A DNA stretch of 64,000 bases from Acarospora socialis (Eukaryota > Ascomycota > Lecanoromycetes > Acarosporales > Acarosporaceae): NCBI GenBank assembly GCA_025617375.2, contig JAMYGW020000004.1, positions 186,001-250,000 of the forward strand, written 5' to 3'. Within the stretch, counting starts at the first letter, position 1. Every line of letters starts with the position of its first letter. Shown here piece after piece: positions 45,981 to 56,667 of this stretch. The notes beneath the pieces are model-generated. The model did not search any database, had not been told where the DNA came from, and saw only the letters and a list, made by a program, of their open reading frames with translations. The position numbers and the translations under genes were made by a program.

Positions 45981-46760
45981 TCAAGCTTTGGTGGCCATAG
46001 TGACCAACAGCTCCATCTTCATCTGGATTCCATCCTCTGTGGTAAGCTTGTCCCATTCCCGCTTCATTTCCTCCCTTGCACTTGGCCGTAGATCAAGAGG
46101 GATACCGCCATATGTCTTCCCGGACGAGCTCGTATCCAACCACTCGATCATCGCGTCCGCATCCTTAGCCGACTTGACAATCGTATTGATGACAATTTCT
46201 CTGTTCGCAAACCCAGCATTGTCGAGTAGATTCCCAAGCTCGCGCTGCTTCAGGAATTTCGGGGGACTGTCTTCGGGGTAGCTGCGATAGCGCTCCCTAG
46301 ACAGCACATCCGCCTTGATCTTCTCATGTGCAGCGACAAAGTCTCCAGAACCACCGGAGATACCAAGACGACCACCCGGCTTCAGCACGCGCGCAAATTC
46401 AGTGAGAGCCAAAGGCTGGTCTTCCACCCAGTGGAAAGTCGAGTTCACAAATACCACATCCATACTAGCCGTAGGAAACTGCGAGAGGTCTTCGGCTCGT
46501 CCCTCGTAGAATGATAGGTTTGGTGTGGCCTTCTTGCGTGCAATGGTGATACGCTCTGTGCTTGGATCAACGCCAATGACACTACCTTTCTCCTCGACCA
46601 GCTCGGCTATGTGGGCTGTGAGGTTACCCGGTCCACAGCCAACGTCGAGGACGCGCATGCCTGGGGCTATTGCCAGTCTTTTGAGGAGGAAGAGCCCGGT
46701 ATCGTATTGGGTGTCATTGACGAAGGTATAGCCATTTGCGAGTTGCTCGGTATCGACCAT
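45981..46760 (-). CDS. SAM-dependent class I methyltransferase
   Basis: Single exon, 259 aa from ATG 46760. Rossmann-fold methyltransferase motifs are complete: motif I MRVLDVGCGPGNLTAHIAEL, the acidic loop VIGVDPSTERI, motif II DVVFVNSTFHWVEDQPLAL, and LTEFARVLKPGGRLGISGG for motif III. The C-terminal half is helical (SYPEDSPPKFLKQRELGNLL, MIEWLDTSSSGKTYGGIP) and should set substrate choice. Similar fungal proteins are annotated as arsenite or small-molecule methyltransferases, but no arsenite-binding Cys set is visible, so the substrate is unknown. It sits next to a broken P450 and a broken transporter, a context typical of a decayed metabolic cluster. Confidence 0.88.
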   Translation of the reverse strand: MVDTEQLANGYTFVNDTQYDTGLFLLKRLAIAPGMRVLDVGCGPGNLTAHIAELVEEKGSVIGVDPSTERITIARKKATPNLSFYEGRAEDLSQFPTASMDVVFVNSTFHWVEDQPLALTEFARVLKPGGRLGISGGSGDFVAAHEKIKADVLSRERYRSYPEDSPPKFLKQRELGNLLDNAGFANREIVINTIVKSAKDADAMIEWLDTSSSGKTYGGIPLDLRPSAREEMKREWDKLTTEDGIQMKMELLVTMATKA

Positions 46761-47329
46761 GGCTAATATGATGTTGTGCGTTGAACCATGGCCATTGCGA
46801 ATCTGGGAAGGAAATGAAGAAAGAAGGACGGCTAAAAGTCTCCCTGTGTGTGTTGAGACCTTGCTTCTGCATCACCTGAATTGATATTGCCTGTTCTAGC
46901 ACTGATTCCAGCATTATAATCATCATAATAAGGTAAGCTAGGCTTTAACGTACCTTGTGTTCTTTAGACGCTCGTGCAATTAGGTAGTTTGAGCAAATTA
47001 GAGTGTTTATCTTAGGGATTTGAGCATGTTACCCATTGACAAGCACAGCCCTTTCAACGGCTAGGATGCCTACTAGTCAAGCACCAGAGACTATCCAACT
47101 GCCGGCCCTTGTAGATGGCCCTCCTAGTGTAAAGACTGTTGAAGGATGGTTATTTGTTAGAACTATTAACAAAGATTGCTTACATACTTAGAGCTCTTTC
47201 CAACGCAACTGGAGCATGAAGTTTGGCATATCAGCGGAGTCAAAAATCAATCAAAAGTGCACCATCGAGTCCTATTCTTCCTCAGACAGCTGCACAATCC
47301 AGAAATTCACCGGGCATACACCAGTGATC
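46761..47329. other. Intergenic between methyltransferase and P450 relic
   Basis: About 570 bp, divergent arrangement. It presumably holds two promoters. No motif or repeat recognised. Confidence 0.45.
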
Positions 47330-48905
47330 ATGTTTCTCCAATCTTCCGTGTTCTCTGTGGTCGCAATAATTCCAATCCTCGTGAGTCGATCATTCATATC
47401 CGTACGCGAAAGTCTACCCTAGCTCTGGTACGGGGAAACCAGCACATATACTACAGATCACTACATGAGAAATTTGGCCCAGTCGTGAGAATCTCTTCAG
47501 ACGAACTAAGCTTCATCAGTGTGGATGCCCGGGAGGAAATCTACGGTCTTCGAGTAAGTCGAATTCGAGCCTAAATATGATCAGAGCTGACCTATTCTAT
47601 AGAAAGGTGGTCACAACATGGAGAAGAGTCCAATCTTTCTCGGAGCGGTTGGCAACGTAGATGGACAGACTGGTGTAAGCCTAGCTCTCAATGAACAGCA
47701 CACTCGCCAGCGCAGGGCATTGGGTCATCTGTTCATAAATAGTGCATTACTCAAGGAGGAGGATCTAATTCGACTTCATGTCCACAAACTAGTTGCGGTG
47801 TTCAAGAAGATGGCGGCCAATATAACCGGCCTGTGGATGTTTCAAATTGGTGCAAGTCATGACCAAGAATTCGTTTTTGCGGTTACAATACTGACTATAT
47901 ATATAGTCACCTATGCTGCATTCGACATAATGGGTGAATTGTGCTTTGCAGAGCCCTTCGGGTGTCTAAATCAGGCATCAGCTACAGAGTGGTCCACATC
48001 TGTCATCAACGTCTTCATCGCAGCTAAATGGACTCAAGCGATACGCAGACTTGCCGGCGTAGGTACATGGCTTGAATATCTTCTGATCAAGCTCTTTGTC
48101 CCTACAAAAGCCGCTGAGTGGAGGAAAATCCACTTGAACAATTCACGCGAGAAAACTATGCGTCGTCTTGCCAACGGAGACGGGAACCACGCAGACTTTG
48201 TAAGCCAAATCCTCAACAATGGATCAAAGAAGTCACTTTCTCAGACGGAGATTGTCCTGAATATAGCCTTGTTCATTAGTGCCGGGACAGATACAACGGC
48301 CATTACTCTTACTGGCTGGACGTACTTCGTATGTACACACCCCAATGTATATTGCCGTCTAGTCCGTGAAATCAGAGGAGCCTTCGTGTCAGACGACGAT
48401 GTCAAGTGGGAGAAAGTCAGGAAGCTTGAATATCTCGAAGCGACTATCCATGAGGCGCTGCGTCTGTTTCCTCCCTCAGCAGCGAGTCAGCAACGTATAG
48501 TGCCTCCAGGTGGCGCTACTATTGATGGCTACTATGTCCCTGCTGGGGAAAACAGTCGCTGTCTCACCTTGGGCAACAACACGATCACGGCTGAACTTTA
48601 AGGAGCCAGATATGTTCAAACCTGAGCGTTGGCTAGGAGATGAGAAGTTTTCAAACGATCATCTAAATGCTTCTCTGCCATTTGGTACTGGACCTAGAGT
48701 TTGCGTGGGGAAAAACCTGGCTTACTTGGAAATGCGGCTTATCTTGTCACACTTGTTATGGAATTTTGATATCGACCTTGATAGGGGGGAGTATGAAGAG
48801 AAGAATCGGGTATGGGGCTTGGACGGTAATATGAAGCCTGTGAAGGTATTTCATTCCATGACTAAACCAGAGTTGTGGGTGAGGTTGAAAGATATTCAGC
48901 GTTAG
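47330..48905 (+). pseudogene. Cytochrome P450, frameshifted and lacking its hinge
   Basis: A membrane-anchor segment (MFLQSSVFSVVAIIPIL, 47330-47380) is followed after a GTGAGT donor by sequence that does not join in frame. The proline-rich hinge expected before RGNQHIYYRSLHEKFGPVVRI cannot be found. Later exons are clear: to 47553, 47603-47849 and 47907 onward, with 49- and 57-nt introns. I-helix (ISAGTDTTAITLTGW), K-helix EALR and heme loop (FGTGPRVCVGKNLAYLEMRL) are all present. At about 48549 one extra base in a GGGGAAAA run shifts the frame, so the heme loop is unreachable without correction. Resembles pisatin-demethylase or trichothecene-type class II P450s. A one-base assembly error is possible at 48549, but the missing hinge argues for a real pseudogene. 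Confidence 0.75.
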
Positions 48906-49708
48906 ATATGTAGCGTATTCTAGTGTCAGTACTGTCAAGCTCAGGAGGAACAACTCAGCGCATTTGCTACCTTTCAAGAATGAGCAGAGATTGTACAAAC
49001 ATAATGGAGGCTCTCACAGCTAAGCATCCTTCCTCTGAAACCTAATCCAAAGATGGGATTCGATCAGGTGATGAGTGTATTAGAAACCCGAGGGACAACG
49101 CAAACATGATGCCAACGCAGGTGCAGGGATGTAGCATCCCATCTTTCGTCAAGATACTCATGTGAGGAATGAGTCATCAAAATCTGCTCAAACCTAGCGC
49201 TTGTATGGGCCGGCTTAAACATGATGCCGCGAAGGAAGGATGACGAGGAATGTGTGATTGGTCGAACTGCACAAGGAAGGGGATTGGGGAAGCGATAGAA
49301 GAACCACTTGACTGCAGTGTAGAGCAGCCAGTGCACAGCAAGAGATGAGAGAAGGAGATGGTTTCTTAGTGGAGATATGGTGTAATACTATAAGTTATGG
49401 TTGTATCAGGTGCTAAGTAGAGTGCATAATATCGAGCAACTTCACTGCTTAGAGAGCTGAGTTAACGTGATAGTATATATATATATGACAAAAGCGAGAT
49501 CAGGGCGGTATTCAAATAAATTTCTATGATTGACTTCATATTCGTAGCGAAGTTTTCGAAATTGTGGTTAATAGTGTCCTACTACCAAGGTATCAGGCCT
49601 CAGGCAGGCTCAGAGCGTGCTCATAGAGGTCTGCGCTCAGGCTACTCGAATTATTAGAGACACGGGCAGGGGCACTTAGGAACAGGAGTTGTCAGATAGT
49701 CTGACAGC
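48906..49708. other. Intergenic with (TA)n run
   Basis: About 800 bp between the P450 and MFS relics. A short TA dinucleotide run lies at about 49473-49486. No coding feature. Confidence 0.5.
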
Positions 49709-50490
49709 ATGAAAGATGAGAGAGAGGTTGTCAAGGAGAAGAAAGAGAACCTTGGCGTAGACTCCTTTCCAGAATCCCCAGATCGCAAAACAACAACAAT
49801 GGAGGCACCATACAACCTGAGCTTGGCTCTGAGCTTATCGTGTCGTGGGATGAGCCAGAAGATCAAGATCCGGAGAATCCAATTGAATTGGTCGCTAACA
49901 AAAAAAAATGGACCAATATTCTGACTATCTCTGTAATTAGCTTCCTCATGCGAGTGGAATCATGTCATCTGATTGTTTCTTGAAGACCAATCTGATCTAA
50001 ACAGGCCTCTTGTGTCTTCGATGCTTGCACCAGATGTTCAGCTTGAGATGCAAGTTCTCAAAATGAGCTCAAACACATTTGCAACTTTTGTCGTATCGAT
50101 TTTCGTACTCTGACATTTCCAATCTTATTTGTCTACAGATGGAGTGCTGAGAGACACGTTCAGTGGATCATTCCCCAGATCCGAACAGCTAGCACAGGTT
50201 TTGGCTCGATATTGATCTTCGTTGGCATCCAGACTTACCTGCTTGATGCATTCGTAGAATATGCCGCTAGTGTAATCGGTGCCAATGCGGTGCTTAGAGG
50301 AACCGCTGGGGCGCTCATTCCGCTTGGTGGCTTAAAGATGTATGATGCTCTTGGATGGGGTTGGGGCCGTAGATCTTTGGCCTGTATGGTGCCAGAATTC
50401 GTGGGTGGAAGGGCAGTCAGGTCAATCTTTAAGCATTCGTGTGTACTCCTGCACCTGTATACAGCAGCACTACTCCATACATGAAAGAGC
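49709..50490 (+). pseudogene. MFS transporter relic with large internal deletion
   Basis: An N-terminal cytosolic segment of a DHA1-type drug transporter is visible at 49709-49960. It runs through KKWTNILTISVISFLM and changes frame around a nine-A run. TM1-TM2 fragments (about 50010-50110) end in a stop. Sequence then jumps to the C-terminal third: LIFVGIQTYLLDAFVEYAAS, ANAVLRGTAGALIPLGG, KMYDALGWGWG (50212-50370), corresponding to TM10-TM12. The middle transmembrane helices are missing. Two halves in different frames, with stops between, cannot make a transporter. Neighbouring P450 decay suggests the pair once belonged to one detoxification or export unit. Confidence 0.8.
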
Positions 50491-50667
50491 ACATGTCCGG
50501 TGATAGATTTATACATAGTAAAGATACAGGCATTGCTAGATTCGGAAAATGCCTTGCACAGGCCCAACACATCAATTTTGATTGTCTCTGCTGCTGTATG
50601 TCTATGAGTTATGATGTGAACAGATGACAGTTTACGTAAGAGCTATATACAATACCGCCCAACGTTG

Positions 50668-51744
50668 TTAAGCAACAGGTGCGCTGAACCTTCTGATGAG
50701 CTCACTTCGCGAAATATCCTCCAAATGTAGTTTCTGCAAGTTCCTTCCGCTCTTAGTGTAGTCTCTGCCAGTAGCTATTTCGACGAGAACGATGACAGCT
50801 TTGATAGGAGCAGCATCTATACCAAGCTTCTCAGCCAGGCTGTGCCAGGAAACCAGCAAGTCTGGAACATCCTCGGAAATATTTCGATTCTCCATGCTTG
50901 ACGGCGCCTTCAACTTGTTATGTGGCTCCGAGTGTCGGGCCAAGTCCACCAAGTCCGTGAAGCTTTGGCCGTAGCACTCGTTTGAAACCTCTATTGCACT
51001 TTTCAGATGGAACCCAAATGCTTCCCCGATTTTGATTCGCACCTTGTCGACCGCAAGCATGGCGTTGGCGACGGAACGACTGAGACCGTCGCAGTACAAG
51101 AGAAAATCGCCAGCGGTACTTTCGATGCGGCCGGCATTCATCAACATCATAAGAGGATGAAAGACACCGTTGACGTTCGACAAGCAGACTTCAATGACAT
51201 TGCTGCACCATTTGAGTTTCATCGGAAAGATACTTTGTATCTTATCGTAGAATGCCGGGCTCACGTCTTTCTGCAGAGCAGCGATGAAGAACAGGCTTTT
51301 CTTGCCTAACACAGCCAACTCCCCTTGATCCATTCTGCATGAGTATGGCGATAGATTGGTTTCAAGAATGCATTCTGTGTCGATCTCGGCGTCCGTGATG
51401 AGTGAGAACAGATTGCCTGGTATTGCGATGAGTGTGTGCTGATGCATTGAGAATCTCTTTAACTCCTGCAATACTGTCTCCTGTCCGGTAGATGGGACTG
51501 TGAGGATGATGATATTCGAGAACTCGACGACCTCGCACATGTTGAATGTAACACGTAGACTTGTGGAGCCCTCAATGGCACCGCTGGCTTTCAAGTAGCC
51601 CTTGTCGACGACATAGTTGGCATGTCGTAGGTGGGTCGGATGCGAATATAGCAATACGCTTGTACCACCACTCTGGAGATCAACGGCGAGTGCGAATCCA
51701 GCTGGCCCGGCGCCAATGATAGATACTTTGGACTGAATAGCCAT
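50668..51744 (-). CDS. Opine (octopine/nopaline) dehydrogenase-like protein
   Basis: Single exon, 358 aa from ATG 51744; an in-frame ATG at 51804 would add 20 residues. The N-terminus has a dinucleotide fold (SKVSIIGAGPAGFALAVDLQ). The C-terminal domain matches the octopine-dehydrogenase family in SNVNGVFHPLMMLMNAGRIE with the catalytic His, then LLYCDGLSRSVANAMLAVDK. Opine dehydrogenases join an amino acid to an alpha-keto acid by NAD(P)H-dependent reductive amination. Fungal members are poorly characterised and often lie in metabolite clusters. The gene has no internal stop although both flanking metabolic genes are broken. Substrates cannot be read from sequence; a role in an opine-like metallophore is possible because a ferric reductase gene is 1.3 kb away, but this is speculation. 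Confidence 0.82.
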   Translation of the reverse strand: MAIQSKVSIIGAGPAGFALAVDLQSGGTSVLLYSHPTHLRHANYVVDKGYLKASGAIEGSTSLRVTFNMCEVVEFSNIIILTVPSTGQETVLQELKRFSMHQHTLIAIPGNLFSLITDAEIDTECILETNLSPYSCRMDQGELAVLGKKSLFFIAALQKDVSPAFYDKIQSIFPMKLKWCSNVIEVCLSNVNGVFHPLMMLMNAGRIESTAGDFLLYCDGLSRSVANAMLAVDKVRIKIGEAFGFHLKSAIEVSNECYGQSFTDLVDLARHSEPHNKLKAPSSMENRNISEDVPDLLVSWHSLAEKLGIDAAPIKAVIVLVEIATGRDYTKSGRNLQKLHLEDISRSELIRRFSAPVA

Positions 51745-53059
51745 AGTGCTATAGCTAAGGTATCTTTGATGTGATACGCAAGTACGTCTGGGAGTCCAGC
51801 TCATGTGACTTTGATTTCACACAGCGATGACTGGCCTCGATGACCAGAGGTCGTTGACAATGTACTTGATGAATTCGATCGACGTCTGAAGTGCTCTAGG
51901 ATGCTCCTGTTTTGATGATAGGATACCTAGGGCGAGAGCCTCGAATTGTAGAAGTCGAGAACGTTATAAGATATATAGGGAGAAGAGCATGTTTCTCCAA
52001 AAGCTTGCACAAGAGCAATTCGGTCCTATCACTGCCCCAAAGACGAGCCCACTTGACATGTTTGCGAAGACACGTACTGAGAAAAAGCCCGATTACGTCG
52101 AGAATACCCTTGAAAGCGAACAAGCATACTTACAGCGCCACCGGCTTCACGCATCCCTCCCCGGACTACCATGTCCCATAATGTCCTATTGCTTTGTATC
52201 TTAGACGAGTGGAAGATTTAGTAACGTCTACCGCATGTATACGAACAAATCTATTAACCGACTCGTTACTCGCTCAATATTGCGCACAAGTGGCTGCTGA
52301 GCTATTCATCCACCCCGAAACTCGAAAGTCAATCTTTTGGAAGCGGTGGACTGTACAGCGGATCTGACTGTATCATTTTGCAGGCTCATTGGTAGGTAGT
52401 GAGAGAATTCCGCTCCTGATCCTGAATGCTATGAGGCTAAGCGCGCATAACAAGTATACAGTAGTCAATGAGACTATTCTGGTATCAATCATGGGTTTTT
52501 ACCACAGTCGACGTACCCTCACAGTGTTAATCAACTCTAGTTCAATCACAACTGTGCTACCTGTAACCCGTTCTTTACTCGATCTACATTTACGCCTTCT
52601 CCCCTGCCGTCACGTTGTAACCCCTTCTCAGAATCTGACAGGTTGTAGACCAGTTTCTACATTGGCTAGAAATGGCTAAATCTCTTGCTTGCATAAAACT
52701 TGCTCAATACTTCTCTTTCCCTTGTCAAACTGGTTCAGCCACTCGGCAAAACATCTATTTTCAATCTACCCGAACACTCATCACACCAAGCACAGGATGG
52801 TAATTCCTATCAAGGTCCAGAAGAACAGACGGGATCCATGAGGTGGTGGTCGAGCTGGTGAGTTTGAAGTGTGTTACACCAATCTATGAATATCTTACTG
52901 GCAACCATGGGTAGTGACCTCAAAGGAACAGCTGATGTATTTACTTTGCCCACTCTCTTCTGTTGATTTCAGTTCTACACTTGAACTTTCTGGACATTAC
53001 TGTCGTAGGCACAGTCTATCTTCACCTTCACCTGTCATCCGACTTGCAATCCAACCATC
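51745..53059. other. Intergenic with unresolved coding-like remnant
   Basis: A stretch at about 51905-52350 reads like an eroded coding region on the plus strand. It has EQFGPITAPKTSPLDMFAKT, then, after a stop, EDLVTSTACIRTNLLTDSL. I cannot name the family. The rest (52400-53059) shows nothing but the upstream region of the ferric reductase. Confidence 0.4.
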
Positions 53060-55690
53060 ATGGGTATCTCATTCGCCCTCTTCGTCGTATCTCTCGTCTG
53101 CTTCATCAATAATGCCAATGCAACGGAGCATGGCATTATTGGTTATGGTATATCCTTGTACCAGGACCTTTGTTGTCAAGCATGTCACGATTCACTCTCC
53201 TCCCTCTACCTAAATTGCACCACATTCACCGAAAGTGATGACACATCCATGGATATGGACACGGGCATGGATATGAATATGGATATGACAACGATTAGTA
53301 CAACCAGCGATGAGTGCTACGCTTCCAACATTCCATGGCTACAAACGATGGCATATTGTATTCAGCAACATTGCGATGCCGAGGGCTATGGCGCCGAAAA
53401 GCAGGTAACATGCTTCAGTAAACAAGCAGTTGCCGGTGCTTCAGGGCCTACTTTCCAGGACAGTTTGCCAGCTACAGCTCCTACAACGGCGCTATCGGAA
53501 GACGCAAAGTGGCTCAACGTCACCAGCTTGGTGAATAGTAATGTCTATTACAACACTCGGGGGAGTCTGAAGGAGTTCGCAAGATCTGAATATATTCACA
53601 CAAGATATTCGTATGTCCCTCTCTTTGTGACTCCAGCTGTTCTATACTTTCTTTCCGAGCATGAAACTCACGGTCAATTTCTAGCTTGATACTCTACCTT
53701 ATAACCATTGGTATCTGCTTCGGCTGTGGCGTCCTGAACCACACTCGAAGCGCATTCCCTGGATTTCAGAAACGACTATACGCCTCAAGTCTCTGGGGAA
53801 AGCTTCAACAGTATATCTTCCTTCCAGCTCTGTTTGGATCTCGTCGTCTGGAACCTCTTCCAAGATACATAGGCTATATACCAGGCAGGACACTCAGCAT
53901 CTTCATCGGCATCTACGTTGTCGTGAACATCGTTCTATGTTCCGTTTCCTTTCGCAACTTCTGGCCCAATACCATTTTCACATCCAATGCGTTCGAAATG
54001 TGTGAGTACGTGGGAAATCGGACTGGAACTCTCAGTCTAGTCAATATTACTATCGTCATTCTTTTTGCAGGTCGGAATAACATCCTGATCGCTGTTACTG
54101 GATGGAGTCAGACAGCATTCTTGACATTTCATCGATGGGCTGCGAGAGTGGCTGCTGTGCAAGCTGTCGTACATTCCATCGTTTATACGTTGGCGTATTT
54201 TGAGCCACCAACTGGTGGAGCGGGAGCTTATGCTAAAGAAGCAGCAATGCCTTTCTACGTACGTCCCTAGAGCCTTTTCATTCACCAGTAATTCCACTCT
54301 CATCTCATATCATGCAGTGTGAATAATCGAGGATTTTCGATGCTGCAGATCCTGTTCGCTATGGATTTGACCATGAGCACTATTCCTCACTGACACCTTC
54401 TGATAGTGGTGGGGTATTATCGCAACCATAGCCATTTGCCTCGCAACCGCTTTCGCAATGCTACCCATCCGTATCAGGTTCTACGAGTCCTTCTTGGTGA
54501 TTCACATCGCCCTTGTCATTCTCGTCTTGATAGGATGTTGGTACCATCTAGTTCCCCACTTCGGCCATACCTACGGTTACGAAGTCTGGCTATATATCGC
54601 TTTCGGCTTCTGGTCTGCCGATCGACTTGCCAGATTAGTGCGCCTCGCATACTACAATCGTATGGGCGACTCAAGGGCGATCGTGGAAACAATTCCAGAC
54701 TGTGATATCATGCAAGTCACTGTCTTCCCACGGGTTGCTTGGGACTTCGGTCCGGGGCAGCACAGCTTTCTCTATCTCCCTGGACTAGGCAAGTTTTGGG
54801 AAGGTCATCCTTTTAGTATTGCGAGTTGGGGTAGGCAAGGTCAAAGATCACGCACCGCTTCTGCGACTGCCTTTCTTTCCGACAGCGGCTCAAATGAGGA
54901 AGAGGTGAAGGGTTCCGGTATTGCATCCCAAGTTTCAGACCTAGAATCCCAATCCAACCCCACAGCAAAGAAGCAACAAACAAAGCTCTCGGTCCCAATG
55001 CGGGTTCAGGACGGTACATACATCCAATTCCTAATCCGTCCACATTCAGGAACGACCAGTGTTCTCCAACGCCGACTTTTGTCCTCTCCATCTGGCTCCA
55101 GCATGGAGATGGCTGTCTACACTGAAGGCCCTTACGCAGGCCATCGAGCAACCCTCCAGCCACTCTCTATTGCTGACACTGTCGTATGTCTCGTCGGTGG
55201 CATCGGTATCACTAATGCACTTGGATATGTTAAAGAATACATGACCGCGAGCTTTCATGGTGGTGAAGATTCAGGAAAGCGCCGTGGGACTATGACCAAG
55301 GCTAAACGATTCATACTTGCTTGGTCTGTTAAAGAAATCGCTCTCATCAAACACGTGAAGAAGAGCTTCCTTGACCAAACAGACGATGCTGGAAGAATTG
55401 AGTGTTCGTTTTGGTGTACTGAACCCTCTTATACTACCGCGCAAAAGTTAGGTTCCTTTGATGATGAAACTCGAAAGGATGAACGTTCAAGGCCGGGAAC
55501 AACAACAGCTGTGACGGCAGGAAGAATGGACATTGGGACTGTGATGAGATCTTCCCTGGAGGCAGGTCTTCAAACAACTGTTGTGGTGTGTGGGCCTGGA
55601 AGCATGGCAGATGAAGCTACGAGGCAGGTTGTAAATTGTGTAAAGGAAGGATTCAGAGTGGATTTGATTGAGGAGGCTTTTGCCTGGTAG
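53060..55690 (+). CDS. Ferric/cupric reductase transmembrane component (FRE family)
   Basis: Three exons, 53060-53610, 53685-54258 and 54407-55690, give 802 aa; phases agree. A signal peptide (MGISFALFVVSLVCFINNA) leads an extracellular domain with GYGISLYQDLCCQACHDSLSSL and a Met/Asp-rich stretch. The ferric-reductase-like membrane domain holds bis-heme His residues: FHRWAARVAAVQAVVHSIVY and SFLVIHIALVILVLIGCWYH. The cytosolic part has the FAD site HPFSIASW, an NADPH site VCLVGGIGITNALGYV and the C-terminal VVVCGPGSMADEATRQVV. It transfers electrons from cytosolic NADPH across the plasma membrane to reduce Fe(III) or Cu(II) before uptake. Length and domain order match fungal FRE proteins. 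No iron-repressor site was recognised upstream. Confidence 0.93.
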
Positions 55691-55948
55691 ATTTTCCGTT
55701 TAGCACGTAGTTAACATGCTACCCTCTCTCCTCCTCTTTCTCCCTTATCTAGTGAACAATATCAACGTGACATCAGATTTACAATCGACTCCCGGCCCAT
55801 CGAGAGAGGTCAAAGAACAAGTGGCTTGGGATGGATAAGATTCTATGCTTCTATTTGAGCTGAGTTGTCTCGTCCACCGAAGAGTCAGGAAAGTAAAGTG
55901 ACGTGCGTACACAAGCCCACCTAGTCTGACAGGAGTCTGGACAGTGAC

Positions 55949-56412
55949 ATGCCCTTGGTCCAGAAGCGGATGGTCGAGACGCTGACGACGCTCTCAGGGA
56001 CAACCTTGGAGGAAGAGTTTCGCCGGTGTAATGCTGCCATCAATGCGGTGCTTCCTACTGCATATTCCAGGAAGGGAGAGCTACTGCCGCCCGACACCAA
56101 AGGAAGCAGCCTACTGCCCGGTCGAGTCCGGCCCTAGGCCAAGATGAAATTTAACAGTTAGCGGCCGCAGCTGCTGAGAAGCAGCCGCACTCAGCGGCTA
56201 TGTTGTTGGTGTTTACGGATAAGCGGCCAACCATATGCTTCTTCTGCTTAGGGGAGCGAAGTCTACCGTTCGAGAAGCGTGTTAAAGCATTTGCGAGTCC
56301 ACGAGACCTGACAAAGCGGTTCGAACGGAAACATTTATCTCACACTAAAATCAGACTGCAATTAACATTGATGACATCAACAATCTCAAATCCTAGAATG
56401 AAGGATACCTAG
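55949..56412 (+). mobile_element. DUF3435 (FluG-type) tyrosine-recombinase C-terminal remnant
   Basis: The reading VETLTTLSGTTLEEEFRRCN followed by AAINAVLP (55949 on) stops at 56135. Another frame then gives KRPTICFFCLGERSLPFEKR and FASPRDLTKRFERKHL (56218-56345). Together these match the C-terminal zinc-finger region of fungal proteins whose N-terminal part is the DUF3435 tyrosine recombinase of Crypton elements and Starship captains. The recombinase core is missing because the ferric reductase gene ends only 260 bp upstream. It is a degraded fragment with no evidence of an element around it. Confidence 0.65.
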
Positions 56413-56667
56413 ATATCAGTAGAAAGGATGGATTTAAATGTGACTTTAAGAGATCAGGGTAGACTGGAGACATTTGCCGCTTCCCATTGGAAATAACTGA
56501 AGTTCCTGCCAAGCCTCGAGCTCGGCACTAGCGCGGCGAGGTCAAGCTAGGCCAAGAGCCTCATTATCGATCACGTTCCGGTCAGTTACTCGAACTGCAA
56601 TTGTGCAGACTCTTCGCTCAATCACTCAAGCTCCAGAGACCTGGCCGCACAATCGCCTTTTGCCAAC

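Noticed and set aside
47330-47430. Simple in-frame splice joining the P450 anchor to the catalytic exons
   Set aside because: The GTGAGT donor at 47381 and the TAG acceptor at 47422 are out of phase, and the hinge sequence is not present between them.
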